From NCBI GenBank assembly GCA_014529385.2, contig CM043960.1:29975896-30039895 (forward strand): a stretch of DNA of 64,000 nucleotides. Direction: 5' to 3'. The position numbers were made by a program, and so were the translations under genes. Of this stretch, positions 22,112-32,746 are shown piece by piece. Source of the stretch: Adiantum capillus-veneris. Lineage: Eukaryota; Streptophyta; Polypodiopsida; Polypodiales; Pteridaceae. Under the pieces are notes generated by a model that ran no database searches, was not told where the DNA came from, and saw nothing but the letters and a program-made list of their open reading frames with translations. Numbering within the stretch: the first letter of the stretch is position 1; each line of letters starts with the position of its first letter.

Positions 22112-23442
22112 TCATTGCCTTGACAATGGGCATGCTAGGAAGCCATAGCGAGGCCGGTGAAACAAGGGGGTCTCAAAATTCTTAACCCTAATACTCACGC
22201 GGAGGCCCAATGTGCCAAGTTTGCGATTGTAATCACGAAGCAAGATCAAGCATGAGCGATGATGACTAAGGCCATGATGGACAATGCCTAACTGTACTCG
22301 CAAGGGGGCCAACGGAAAGGCCTTGATCTACACAAGAAGTTACTTGCCCCTCGGTGGTCTAAACTGAATCTTGGGGGCTTAACTGGCGAGCTCGCTTGAA
22401 AGTGCAACAAAGCTTGGAATGGAGAAAGGTAACTAGATATTTCCACAAGTCGATGTCTCACTGGTCCCCTTGGCTATCTAAGGTGAATGGCATATTGCTA
22501 AATCCTGCCTAGAGGGAGGTGGCCAGAAAGATGAACAACAAAGGACTTCTTCATTTGGGCCAATTTTGGGACTTCAGTACTGGAAAGGATCGGACCAAAT
22601 AGCCTCCAAGTCCATGCTCAATGGGATAGAGAGATTGCTGGTAAATAGAACGGCTGAACAATTGATTCCTATGGTCTTTCAAATCTAGGTTTGATTGGAA
22701 AGATTGGCGGTGGCCTTTCGATAGACATTTTCTTAAACCGCACACCAGGGCCATGTACAACACCCTCATGGCTTCACTGGATTGGTTCTACCCCCTGGAC
22801 AAACAATGGTGCAAGCAATGGCCAAAGGCAAGATGGGGGGCAATAGTTGAGAACATCTGGTGCCCAAGATGGCCTGCCAGATAGATGCCCTCAATGTAGA
22901 TATGCAAGTGAGAACCTCCCTCACCTATTCAAGGACTGTCCGGGGATATGTGGCATGGCAGGGAAGATTTGCAAATGGATTCAAAAGACATGGAAAATTG
23001 GGTTCTACAAGAATGATCTCTTTCTAGGGGGGAAGGCATTCACAAGCCAACCACTCCTCATCAGTACTCAAATCGTCAGGTTCTATTACTTTAAACACGT
23101 TTGGAAGGCCACTGAACGGTCGACTTTTCGAGAACCGCATTGAAACAACAAGGTTTATGGAGATTATTTAGGAAAGCAAGGTAGCAATTATTGCCATTGG
23201 GAAAAAAAGAAATTTTGAAGAGTGGGACACGATGGTGACTGCAGCATTGTCGGAATTGTGTGGGTAAGGATATGTCTCTAGCTTTTCACCATTACCGTGG
23301 GGTGGCCCCTAGTAAGCTGATGTACTAGTTTCTACTGGAGGATGTCATGGCTCATCATGAGCATGGCTAGTATTTGTAATTCTTTTGGGTTACTAATATA
23401 ATATATTCACGTTCATGAGTTTTGCCCAAAAAAAAAAAAAAA
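22112..23442 (+). pseudogene. LINE 3' part with poly-A tail
   Basis: With stops, the plus strand reads KQGGLKILNPNTHAEAQCAKF, LDLHKKLLAPRWSKLNLGG, then the zf-RVT region DRCPQCRYASENLPHLFKDC with PGICGMAGKICKWIQKTWK and FYKNDLFLGGKAFTSQPLLI (22900-23090). It ends with a degraded hairpin near 23407-23420 and an A15 tail. A 12-bp match, CTAGAGTCTAAG, at 21902 and 23443 may be the target duplication, which would make the inserted unit 21914-23442 with extra duplicated DNA at its 5' end. Confidence 0.75.
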
Positions 23443-23454
23443 CTAGAGTCTAAG

Positions 23455-24405
23455 CATGAGTCACTTTTGTGGCCCATTACAAGACTAGTGTTAAGTTATC
23501 ATGTTAAAGACTGACCCCTCCATAATGGAAGCAGGGCCAGTACATTGTACTAGCAATGGATAATATAATGTTTATTTTTATTTTATTTTATTTTCAAATG
23601 ATAATGGTTTAATGTACACCTTTTATTTTATTATTTAAAGAATCTTTTTTTAATATATAAATCATTTGTGATTATGTATGTAAAATGGATAATCTAATTC
23701 TATATTAAAAGTCAACAAAAATTCCATGCGATTGTAAGAACTCATTCAATCTCAAGCACAAACCCACCCAACCTCCTCCCCCCCCCCCCCCCCCCCAAAA
23801 AAAAAAAAAACTTAACAAACCGTTGTGCCTCCTTGTTAGAGATTACATTTGCTTCAATAAACTTATCCTTCAACACGGAAACTCATTAACTCACAATCCT
23901 CACTTTGGTTCTCTTTCTCGTTCTTGGATTTTGTGCTCCACCTCTTTCTCTGTCATCATTAACACTACACACAATCTTCACTCTCTTTCTCTCCTTATAG
24001 TATGTGACCCGCGCATTGTCGCGTCTACATGTGCGTCAATTGAAGCAACCATTGTTCTCCTTCCCTTCAAAGGGAGGGCAAATGCCCATGATTCTCAAGT
24101 GAACTTTTATAGCTCTTTAATACACTTGCGCATCAACCACCACTATAGCTACTTCTAGATGACAATGTATGACAACACACAAGGTCTAAGTGCCCTCCAC
24201 ATTCACATCAACCAAGCACAAATCTATCTTTTGGATCAACACTATGTCTACCTTTTCGAGTGTAAGATCGAACAACTAATGAAGTGTAGTTACTCTCCAC
24301 ATTCTTGTGGATTGACCAAGGACAAATCTCCTTCTAATTGGTCATGCCAAGCTCCAACATACTCCTCCTAATCATGGCAAGTTTGTCCCTCCCCCCTACC
24401 CCCCC

Positions 24406-24479
<74 letters not shown>

Positions 24480-24578
24480 AGTTCAAGAATTATCACGTCA
24501 ATTTGAGGTCTCTTGGTAATGAATTAAGTAATGGGCTCCCTTTGCATGATGTTTTGTCTTAACATCCTATGTTTCTCT
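23455..24578. other. Non-coding spacer with poly-C/A and (GT)n
   Basis: C19 followed by A14 at 23778-23810 and (GT)n at 24417-24477. A Helitron-like terminus lies at 23999-24029. No protein-like frame is visible. Confidence 0.5.
23999..24029 (-). mobile_element. Helitron-like 3' terminus (candidate)
   Basis: On the minus strand GACGCGACAATGCGCGGGTC can fold as a GC-rich hairpin and is followed by ACATACTA, close to the CTRR end expected of Helitrons. The element would extend rightward on the plus-strand map, over the unidentified minus-strand frame at 24579-25181. Confidence 0.35.
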
Positions 24579-25181
24579 CTAAGGAGGCGACGAATTTGCG
24601 ATTAGGCTAGAGACGTCCCTCTCACACAATTGATATGGGACCATGTTGAGTGGTAGTGGCCCTGTAAATAGACTAATAGAGAGCTGGTATCCTTCTTTGG
24701 ATATATAGTGTTTGCATTGAACAATGAATTCTTTAGATGCATTAGCATCCCCTCTCACCATCCTTACCAATCAAGGCATTGTTCATGATAGCAACTCTCC
24801 CATGCTTCTCTCGTGTAGTTTTGGTCTTTTATTTGGGGCATCACGGTCAATTAAGTCATCAATTGCTATTTGTTGGCACTTAGGATGCATGTACCAACCA
24901 TGGCCCAGCATGTCAACATTACACCGAATAGTAGTAGAAGAAACTTTGCCATTGGTATGCACAACTGATTTGGTGAGTAGTGTCTTGTTTGCTTCTCAAA
25001 GTTGGTATTCCAACTTTGTCTCTATAGGGTAAATTTCAAAATTTACAGGTTGGATTGCACTCAATCTAGCTAGCGTGTACACTTTCATTTGCCAAGACTC
25101 GTCGCATGGATGTTGAGGTCTCTTGCAATTGACCATAAGCATGTTGGTAATATAAGGCGCATATTGTTTTTTTGTGTACAT
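24579..25181 (-). pseudogene. Unidentified protein-like frame, possibly RPA-like
   Basis: One minus-strand frame of 201 codons contains only three internal stops (near 24996 and 24770) and reads like real protein on both sides of each. It contains STTIRCNVDMLGHGWYMHPK, IAIDDLIDRDAPNKRPKLHE, VRMVRGDANASKEFIVQCKH and SISLFTGPLPLNMVPYQL. The string C-x9-GWYxxxxKC faintly recalls the zinc-binding C-terminal OB fold of replication protein A large subunits, which plant Helitrons often carry, and a candidate Helitron end lies 550 bp downstream. Both identifications are weak; it may be a degraded host exon instead. Confidence 0.3.
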
Positions 25182-25561
25182 TTGGGCACCATTGGCACCT
25201 TAAAATGTGAGGGCAATGAAAGCAAAAAAGTTCACTCGATCATTTCTCTTTGCAAGAATTTTGGGCATCGTGCTAAAAGAAAGGACGTGCTACAAAATAC
25301 ACACACACAAACATACACACATGCATGTTCTTCTTTGAGAAAGCAGACTGTATTCAACCATTCACATGCTTGCCCTTACCCATATTTTATACCATAGCAG
25401 CCATTTGGCTTAGTCCCCACTCCCTTAAATGTGAGACAGAGCATTGAGGCCCTACATGGAAGAGAGTCTCTTTTTGTACGCGAACAATATCCTGTAACAA
25501 TTTGAGAGTGCGATCATCATACCCTACATGAGTGTTCATCTTTTGAACACATCAAGCATGC

Positions 25562-25788
25562 TGTTACCATATACATGTGGTAGTGATGTGTGTGAACACA
25601 CTAGGACCGCCGGGGCATTTTTTCCCTCTTTAGGAGGTTTTTTTCCCCGTGCATTGTATATACGCCCATCACTCTAGGGCTATCTATCTTTCCATTGCAC
25701 ACTAAGTAACACACTCTCTATTGTGTGCTTTGAGCTTCCTTCGTCTTCTCCAAGCTGTGTGTGTTTCTCTGCAACCCTAATTCCAACA
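25562..25788 (+). repeat. Copia 5' LTR
   Basis: 227 bp, TGTTACC...CCAACA. A TATA-like box (TATATA, 25657-25662) lies near the middle and would direct element transcription. It matches the 3' LTR at all but one position. Confidence 0.95.
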
Positions 25789-25790
25789 AT

Positions 25791-25802
25791 TGGTATCAGA
25801 GC
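25791..25802 (+). other. Copia primer-binding site
   Basis: TGGTATCAGAGC, complementary to the 3' end of initiator methionine tRNA, two bases after the 5' LTR. It primes minus-strand DNA synthesis. The 348 bases from here to the gag start are untranslated leader. Confidence 0.95.
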
Positions 25803-26150
25803 AGGTCACGTCCTCCCAGGCTTAGTCGCCAGCTACTCCAGCACACGCCTGCTCACTTTCTCCGATTTCAGTGAGCTTTGGCAAGCGTTCGCAGGTCGAC
25901 AAATATTTTGGGCGAGCTCGAAGAGCTCGGTCTGCTCAGAATTTTGATTTGGGCTCATTTCGGCCTCCGTTTCCACTACGGGCAGTACTGCACAGGTTAT
26001 TTCGTCATTTTGTGCAGATTTTCTGTCAGTGCCGTTTTCTGCATAACAGGTGCCTTATAGTCTTCTACGGTTTGTGCTATATAGCACAAGTTGTTCCCGC
26101 TCCATTTCTCCTATTTTCGGGCAGTTTTCACATCAGGTGCAGCATTTACC

Positions 26151-28631
26151 ATGGCTGACAACAACAACACAGATGTGTTCAAGATGTTTGCTGCTGAGGA
26201 TAGGTTGGATGGGGACAACTACCCTATGTGGGCTTATATGATGCAACACGTTCTTGTGTCAAAAGGTGTCTGGAACATTGTGCAGGGCATTGATGTACGT
26301 CCTGGTTCTGAAGATGTAGGCGATATTGAGGATGTTGCAGGTCTTGCTGCAAGGATTGCAGCTGTTAGAGTTGTTTTGCCTACAGCAGAACAAGCTCGTT
26401 GGGATGTTAAGGATGCGCAGGCTCATGCATTGATTGCGTTGTCTGTGAAGCGCACCATTATTCCTCACATCCGTTCAGCAAAATCTGCAAAACAGGCTTG
26501 GGATATTCTAGCAGGTCTTTATGCAAGCCGCAATGAGGCTAAAATTGCTTTGCTGCGTAAAGAGCTAGAGTCGAAGATTATGCATGAGGAAGATGATATG
26601 GACACTTTCCTTGCTAGTGTCAAGGATATCAATGAGCAACTCATTTCTGCAGGTGAAGTCATTTCTGACAGTTCCCTTGTGCAGACTGTTCTTGATGCCT
26701 TACCAGATTCCTACCAGACTTTTGCTAGTACTTGGAGACTGATGACCCAAGGAAATCCTGAAGTTGTCAAGTTTGATGCATTATGCACATTGCTGTTGCA
26801 AGAGTCACTTTCTAGAAAAAACAGGACTAGGCAGCGTGCAGTTGAACAGGCTTTTATTGCTTCTCAAAGAAAGGGTGGTAACAGTAATGCAGCCACTTCT
26901 TATGGTTCTGCTGCGAGTGGCAAAATTTCTGTTCCTAATGCTTCTGCTGGCAGCACTTCGTCTGGCAATTCTGGTGATAAGGGCAAAAAGAAGATGCGTT
27001 GCCATTATTGTAAAGCCAATGATCACTTGATCAAGTCGTGTCCTAAGTTGAAGGCCAAAGAGGCTAAGAAGAAAGAGGGTGGTTCCACTGCAAATGCTGG
27101 TTCCACTACAAATGCAGCCATTGTTGAGTCTTCTGTGAAAGGAGATTGTGATGCTGATGTTGATGCAGAATGGGCTTTTAGCGCAGAGTGCACTTACAAT
27201 CCTGCTGTCCATGATGCATGCTTGTCAGTTGCTGCAGATTCACATGTGTGGTATTTCGACAGTGGTGCTACAAAGCACATTACCTCACATCGTGAATTGT
27301 TTACCTCTCTCGAGTCTGTCCCTCATGGGAATTCAGTCACTTGTGCCAACAACGCCTCTTATCCAGTTCAGGGAGTTGGAAAGATTGTGCTCACTGCTGC
27401 TAATGGCAGTTCCTTCACACTTGTTGATGCACTTTATGTACCTGGGATCAAGAAGAATCTCTTGTCTGTATCCGCACTTGCTAGACTTGGACTTGTAGTC
27501 AAATTTGTGGATGACAGATGTACAGTTCATGATCTCAGTTTTGGTGATGAAATTGTTGCATCTGGGCTTTTGTGCCGTGGGCTGTATAAGCTCACTTTGT
27601 ATGACAAGTGTGGACAAAATTTTGCAAATGCTGTTGCAGATTCAAGGGCTATTTCAGATGCAAAACTTTGGCATGCACGTTTTGGTCATCTGAATTTTGC
27701 CAGTTTGCTGCGTTTGCAGAAATCTGATATGGTTGCTTCTTTGCCGCCTCTTGAAGCACCTATCAAACATGTTTGTGAAGGCTGTATTCTGGGTAAAATG
27801 CAGCGTTCTAAGTTTCCAAAGGATGGTTCAGTTAGGGCCACATGCAGGTTGCAGCTTGTGCATAGTGATGTTTGTGGGCCCATGCAAACTCCGTCCTTGG
27901 GCAATTACCTGTACTTCGTGACTTTCATTGATGATTACTCCAGGCATGCGTGGGTATTTCCGCTTAAAGCGAAGTCCGAAGTTTTTATGTGCTTCAAACA
28001 ATTTTTGGCTATGGCTGAAAATGTCTCAAAATGTACTATGGGCACCCTCCGTTCCGATCGAGGGGGGGAGTATATGTCTCATGAATTTAATGCATTTCTG
28101 GCTAGTCGTGGGATAAAACACCAATGTACAGTGCCTTATACACCTCAGCAAAATGGTGTTGCTGAGAGGAAAAACAGGTCACTAACGGAAATGGCACGAT
28201 GTATGGTCAAAAGTCAAGCTTTGCCGCATTCTTTTTGGCTTGAGGCCATCATGTGTGCCACTTATGTACTTAACAGGTGTCCTACGAAAGCTTTGCAGTC
28301 TATTACTCCATATGAAGCATGGCATGATAGAAAACCTTCTATTGAGCACATGCGTGTTTTTGGCTGTTTGGCATATGCTTTGGTGCCACAAGTGCAGCGC
28401 AGAAAATTGGATGATAAGGCTGTCAAATGTATTTTTGTTGGTTATAGTGCTGAAAGCAAAGGTTACAGGTTGTATCATCCGCAAACAAAACGTATTTTGG
28501 TTTCACGGGATGTAGTGTTTGTGGAAGATTCTGTTCAACCCTTGCTGTCATGTACTAGAGACAGTAATGTAAGCTCACAGGACATTTATGACACTTTGTT
28601 GCCTCTTTTCAGTGGTGGAAATACAATGTAA
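26151..28631 (+). CDS. Copia Gag-protease-integrase polyprotein, ends early at a frameshift
   Basis: I chose the start MADNNNTDVFKMF at 26151 over the ATG at 26091 because it begins the conserved Gag N-terminus; the earlier 20 codons look like leader. The 826-residue product has a Gag domain (about 20-230), a CCHC zinc knuckle (CHYCKANDHLIKSC from residue 284), and a copia protease with WYFDSGATKH (catalytic D370). The GAG-pre-integrase zinc-binding region begins near 508 (LWHARFGH), and the integrase core has D573 (HSDVCGPM), D636 (LRSDRGGEY) and E672 (NGVAERKN). The frame ends at TAA 28629-28631, just past the integrase, where this copy is one base shorter than the copy at 62420. In intact copia elements the polyprotein continues into RT. 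Confidence 0.92.
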   Translation: MADNNNTDVFKMFAAEDRLDGDNYPMWAYMMQHVLVSKGVWNIVQGIDVRPGSEDVGDIEDVAGLAARIAAVRVVLPTAEQARWDVKDAQAHALIALSVKRTIIPHIRSAKSAKQAWDILAGLYASRNEAKIALLRKELESKIMHEEDDMDTFLASVKDINEQLISAGEVISDSSLVQTVLDALPDSYQTFASTWRLMTQGNPEVVKFDALCTLLLQESLSRKNRTRQRAVEQAFIASQRKGGNSNAATSYGSAASGKISVPNASAGSTSSGNSGDKGKKKMRCHYCKANDHLIKSCPKLKAKEAKKKEGGSTANAGSTTNAAIVESSVKGDCDADVDAEWAFSAECTYNPAVHDACLSVAADSHVWYFDSGATKHITSHRELFTSLESVPHGNSVTCANNASYPVQGVGKIVLTAANGSSFTLVDALYVPGIKKNLLSVSALARLGLVVKFVDDRCTVHDLSFGDEIVASGLLCRGLYKLTLYDKCGQNFANAVADSRAISDAKLWHARFGHLNFASLLRLQKSDMVASLPPLEAPIKHVCEGCILGKMQRSKFPKDGSVRATCRLQLVHSDVCGPMQTPSLGNYLYFVTFIDDYSRHAWVFPLKAKSEVFMCFKQFLAMAENVSKCTMGTLRSDRGGEYMSHEFNAFLASRGIKHQCTVPYTPQQNGVAERKNRSLTEMARCMVKSQALPHSFWLEAIMCATYVLNRCPTKALQSITPYEAWHDRKPSIEHMRVFGCLAYALVPQVQRRKLDDKAVKCIFVGYSAESKGYRLYHPQTKRILVSRDVVFVEDSVQPLLSCTRDSNVSSQDIYDTLLPLFSGGNTM

Positions 28632-28657
28632 GTTCCAATGAGGCAAATGTACAGCCT

Positions 28658-30436
28658 ATGGGGGTTTCTGAAAATGTTTTAGAACAGCCTATTACTGATG
28701 CAGATGTACATGATGTACTTGATGAGGAAAGGGCTGAAAATGAGCAGGCTAGAGGTATGCCAAAATGGCTGGTGCACACTTTGCGTGACAGTAAATTGGA
28801 TGCACCTTTATCTAGTCGTACTCGTTCAGGCTCTCGCCATGCATCTTATGCATCAGATTGTTATGCTTTGGCTGTGTCTAGTTTACATGATGTTGAGGAG
28901 CCTCTGTCTTTTGATGAAGCACAGAATTCAGAAAATTGGATTGCTGCCATGAAATCAGAATATGATGCACTTATAGAGAATGACACATGGACTTTATGTG
29001 ATTTGCCTCCTGGCAAAAAGGCCATTGGTACGAAGTGGGTTTACAAGTTGAAACGCAAGCCGGATGGTGAGATCGATCGCCATAAGGCTCGACTTGTTGC
29101 AAAGGGTTATGCACAACAAAAAGGCATAGATTATGAAGAGACTTTTGCTCCCACTTGTCGTATGACTACTGTGCGTTTTCTATGTGCATTGGCAGCTCAT
29201 TTTGGTTGGGATGTACATCAATCAGACATTGTTACTGCTTTCTTGAATGGTGACATATTTGAGGAAGTTTATGTAACGCAGCCTCGCGGTTTTGTCATAA
29301 AAGGACAAGAGGACAAAGTGTGCAAATGTAAGAAGGCTTTGTATGGGTTGAAGCAATCTCCTCGTGCTTGGTATGAGAAAGCTGACACTCATTTGGTTAA
29401 ACGAGGCTTTCGTAACAGTCCAACAGAAAGCACATTGTATGTAAAGCGTGAGGATGATGTATTTCTCATTGTGGTTCTTTATGTTGATGATTTGCTGATC
29501 ACTGGACCAAATGAGAGACATATTGCTGAATTTAAGGCTGATTTGAATGCTACTTTCAAGATGAAAGATTTGGGGCTGTTGCATCATTACTTGGGTATAC
29601 AGTTTAAGCAGTGTGATGGTGGTATTGCCTTGTGTCAGAAAAGTTACATAGAGACATTGCTATGTAAGTTTGGACTTGAGGATTGCAAACCTATTGCCAC
29701 TCCCATGGAAACAGGTTTGAAGTTGAGTCTACATGATGCTGGCGATCCTGCTGATGTCACTCTTTACCAAACTGTTGTTGGTTGCCTCATTTATGTATGC
29801 AACACGAGGCCAGATATTCAGTTTGCAGTCTCGCAGGTCAGCAGATTTATGCATAGCCCAGGGTCTAAGCATTGGCAGGCTGTCAAGAGGATTTTCCGCT
29901 ACCTTAGTGGCACTTTACATCTTGGCTTGTTTTATCCCAAGGGGGGATCATTGCCGCCAGACTTACATGCTTTTTCGGACTCAGATTGGGCTGGTTGTTT
30001 TGACACGCGAGTGTCCACAAGTGGTTTTTGTTTCATGCTTGGCAGTTCATGTATATCATGGTTGAGCAAGAAGCAACCTACTGTGGCCACTTCGAGTTGT
30101 GAGGCTGAGTACAGGGCAGTCTTCACAGCTACGGTTGAGTGTGTATGGCTCAGACGCCTTATGGCTGACTTGGGTGTTGGACAGGACACTGCCAACACTA
30201 TCTACACTGACAGTCAGAGCGCATTGGCAGTTGCGAGGAACCCAGTTTTTCATGCTCGCACAAAGCACATTGAGGTGCATTACCACTATGTCAGGGAGAG
30301 GCTCTCAGCAGGAGAGATCAGCTTGGCTTATGTGCCAACACAGGACAACCTTGCAGATCTTTTCACAAAGGCATTGTCTCGTGAGAAGCTTGAAGCTTTC
30401 CGCAAAGCTTTGGGCTTACTCCCCTTTGTGGACTGA
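28658..30436 (+). CDS. Copia reverse transcriptase-RNase H part, frame-shifted from the first part
   Basis: This 592-codon frame is in a different phase from the integrase frame and its first Met is not a natural start. RT begins near residue 105 (NDTWTLCDLPPGKKAIGTKW), with KARLVAKGYAQQ and DYEETFAPTCRMTT, and the catalytic motif YVDDLL at residues 275-280. RNase H follows: D441 in SDSDWAGC, E482 in SCEAEYRA, D518 in TDSQSALA, and the VPTQDNLADLFTKAL close. All catalytic residues are intact. Without frameshifting during translation, this part would not be made from the gag start. Confidence 0.92.
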   Translation: MGVSENVLEQPITDADVHDVLDEERAENEQARGMPKWLVHTLRDSKLDAPLSSRTRSGSRHASYASDCYALAVSSLHDVEEPLSFDEAQNSENWIAAMKSEYDALIENDTWTLCDLPPGKKAIGTKWVYKLKRKPDGEIDRHKARLVAKGYAQQKGIDYEETFAPTCRMTTVRFLCALAAHFGWDVHQSDIVTAFLNGDIFEEVYVTQPRGFVIKGQEDKVCKCKKALYGLKQSPRAWYEKADTHLVKRGFRNSPTESTLYVKREDDVFLIVVLYVDDLLITGPNERHIAEFKADLNATFKMKDLGLLHHYLGIQFKQCDGGIALCQKSYIETLLCKFGLEDCKPIATPMETGLKLSLHDAGDPADVTLYQTVVGCLIYVCNTRPDIQFAVSQVSRFMHSPGSKHWQAVKRIFRYLSGTLHLGLFYPKGGSLPPDLHAFSDSDWAGCFDTRVSTSGFCFMLGSSCISWLSKKQPTVATSSCEAEYRAVFTATVECVWLRRLMADLGVGQDTANTIYTDSQSALAVARNPVFHARTKHIEVHYHYVRERLSAGEISLAYVPTQDNLADLFTKALSREKLEAFRKALGLLPFVD

Positions 30437-30500
30437 TCCTGTCCTCAGGGCATGGCACTTCCCTTTACTCATGTGCCAGCTCTCGTTCACCGCATCACTC

Positions 30501-30511
30501 CAGGGGGGATT
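30501..30511 (+). other. Copia polypurine tract
   Basis: CAGGGGGGATT immediately precedes the 3' LTR; it is the expected primer for plus-strand DNA synthesis. Confidence 0.85.
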
Positions 30512-30738
30512 TGTTACCATATACATGTGGTAGTGATGTGTGTGAACACACTAGGACCGCCGGGGCATTTTTTCCCTCTTTAGGAGGTTTTTTCCCCCGT
30601 GCATTGTATATACGCCCATCACTCTAGGGCTATCTATCTTTCCATTGCACACTAAGTAACACACTCTCTATTGTGTGCTTTGAGCTTCCTTCGTCTTCTC
30701 CAAGCTGTGTGTGTTTCTCTGCAACCCTAATTCCAACA
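30512..30738 (+). repeat. Copia 3' LTR
   Basis: 227 bp, TGTTACC...CCAACA, one difference from the 5' LTR. Followed by the CATGC target duplication. Confidence 0.95.
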
Positions 30739-30743
30739 CATGC

Positions 30744-30897
30744 TTTACCCACATTTTAGCCCATACCATGGCCTACGTACCTTTCTCTCCTAGCCACCTC
30801 ATGGATTCAACATTTGTCAGTGGCCTCCCTTATATCATAGTCTTGAAGCATGTTACATGTTGTACTCGGTCCATAGGTCAATTTGATCTTAAAGGAT

Positions 30898-30973
<76 letters not shown>

Positions 30974-31105
30974 ACTTTTGAGGTCATTGTGTCCCCCTCT
31001 CCTTGTATAAGTATGTGAGCATGCAAGCCCTTGAGTTCAAGAATCAACGTTCATCGGCTAAATTTTTTAGGTCTCTTACGATCTTCTTCTTCTTCTTCTT
31101 CTTCT

Positions 31106-31168
<63 letters not shown>

Positions 31169-31900
31169 TCTAACATGTTATGCGACATGACGACATGTTG
31201 CCAACAATGTTTGGATTGGATAAGGTTTGCCTAAACTTAATAGTTGAGAGTCGAGATTAGTCGGTCTCAAGATTTAACGGGTCTCAAACCACGTCAGTAG
31301 GAAGAAAAAACTCTCTCTCTCTCTCTCTCTCTCTCAGGCTACATGTCTAGTTTGTAGTATTAAAATGAAGCATGTGAGAGGCTAAGAGCCTGGTAAGAGC
31401 ATGGTCGCTTCGCGTGTACCAGCGAGCCTGCTTTTTGTACAATCACGAGCCGGCTCTTCTCTCTCTATCTATCAAATCGTGGTAGTTAAGAGCCTCGAAA
31501 TGGGCATCGTCTTTCACATGGTTGACTTTTGTGGCCCTGTCGGTTTGCAAGAACCTGCTCAAGATCTATCTCATTACTCAGTCAAATCAAGCATTTATCT
31601 TCAAAAAGGCACCGATTTTCTTGACTTGCAAACAAAGCTTGAAGGCTATTTAGCCGTTCCAAAGTGACCAGGCTCTAAATGTAAGCAAAATGACATGGAG
31701 GCAATCCTACAATGGAGGCACATACATGGAGGCAGCCCTACAATAAGAGACCGGAGTCATCATTTTTAGGGGGAGACAAAGGTCCACATTAGGTATGCAA
31801 CACCAAGGAGGATCCAAATGAGCAAAGGATTACTAACTCCAAGACCAAGGCCAATACCCTCGAATGGCAATGATCATCCTCCAATGTAATCACATCAGTG
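30744..31900. other. Spacer with long CT microsatellites
   Basis: (CT)n at 30900-30972, (TTC)n then (TC)n at 31081-31166, and (TC)n at 31311-31336. An 88-codon plus-strand frame at 31401-31667 has no recognisable domain. The first 36 bases after the copia insertion resemble 25364-25400, just upstream of the element. Confidence 0.6.
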
Positions 31901-31901
31901 T

Positions 31902-32060
31902 TCTGGAAAAATCTTTTTTTCAAACATACAAAATTACTTTCCTTTAATTTTTTAAGAGGAGATTTAGAAAATTATTTTTATTTTGTAGTTTTTTACACTA
32001 TTTTTCTCTATTTTGGGGGTGAATATTTCCTTTTCCCCTTGAAATTGAAAATAGCATGAT
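31902..32060 (+). repeat. Dispersed non-coding repeat, copy 2
   Basis: Related to 8077-8240 in the same orientation. No termini resolved. Confidence 0.5.
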
Positions 32061-32746
32061 ATTAAGCTGAGACTCATTTTTCCCAAACATTGAATGAAAG
32101 ACCCGCCTTGCACGATCGTTGTCGTGAGCACTATAGCAGCAGCCAAGAGTTCGAGATGTGAAAACTTGGGAAAGCTAAAAAGCCTGGATAATCACGTTGG
32201 ATCTCTCAACATTGTAGCATCCGTTGGCTAGCCAAAAAAGACGAAGAAAGTGTGGAGACGGATGTGGGACTCTCTCTCTCTCTCTCTCTCTCTCTCACAT
32301 GGTGTGGAGGGCCGTAGCTAGGCAAAAATGGAGCTCCTCATGATAAAGGGTGGCAGACAAGCAGCGGTAGAGGAGTAGGTAGCTCAGCAAGCGCTTGTGG
32401 CGAGTGGGACATGTATTGGATCCAGAGTCTTGGCGTCCTGGCCAACAAAGGATTGAGGTTGTATAAGGGGCTTGTGGCGGATCAGCTCTTGGCAGACAGG
32501 GCAGCAACATTTGAGAAGTTGTACATGAAGTAAGTGGTGGGTTGTGTTCACTTTTACATTTCAAACCAAATGATTTGAGAGTCACCCTTCACTTTTACAT
32601 TAATTCAAACCAAATGTTTCTTAAGTTCTTGCAATGAAATAGAGAGAGTGACACGGATGCTCTCTCCTTCTTTGAAAATTTTAAGCCCGATCCTTTCTCT
32701 CTACAATTGTTGGCAATGTTCGAGAAAAATGTGCCTCAGCTTCGCC
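32061..32746. other. Spacer without recognised features
   Basis: Contains one CT microsatellite (about 32268-32297). No frame is protein-like. Confidence 0.5.

Larger units (their letters stand above)
25562..30738 (+). mobile_element. Complete young Ty1-copia retrotransposon (5177 bp)
   Basis: Two 227-bp LTRs begin TGTTACC and end CCAACA, and differ at one site (T in the 5' LTR, C in the 3' LTR, in a T/C run). The element is flanked by a perfect 5-bp target duplication, CATGC (25557-25561 and 30739-30743). A tRNA-Met initiator primer site, gag-pol in copia order (protease, integrase, RT, RNase H) and a polypurine tract are all present. The near-identical LTRs indicate recent insertion. The only clear coding lesion is a frameshift between integrase and RT. 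Two damaged copies of the family lie at 11266-11868 and 60712-64000. Confidence 0.95.

Noticed and set aside
26091-26150. Earlier ATG as the copia gag start
   Set aside because: The 20 extra codons do not resemble Gag and lie in the leader; the Gag motif starts at 26151.
28600-28670. Programmed frameshift in copia pol
   Set aside because: Copia elements with regulated expression separate Gag from Pol, not integrase from RT, and the sister copy at 62420 has no stop here; a mutation or read error is simpler.
31401-31667. 88-codon plus-strand frame as a gene
   Set aside because: No recognisable domain, no promoter or splice context, and it lies among microsatellites.
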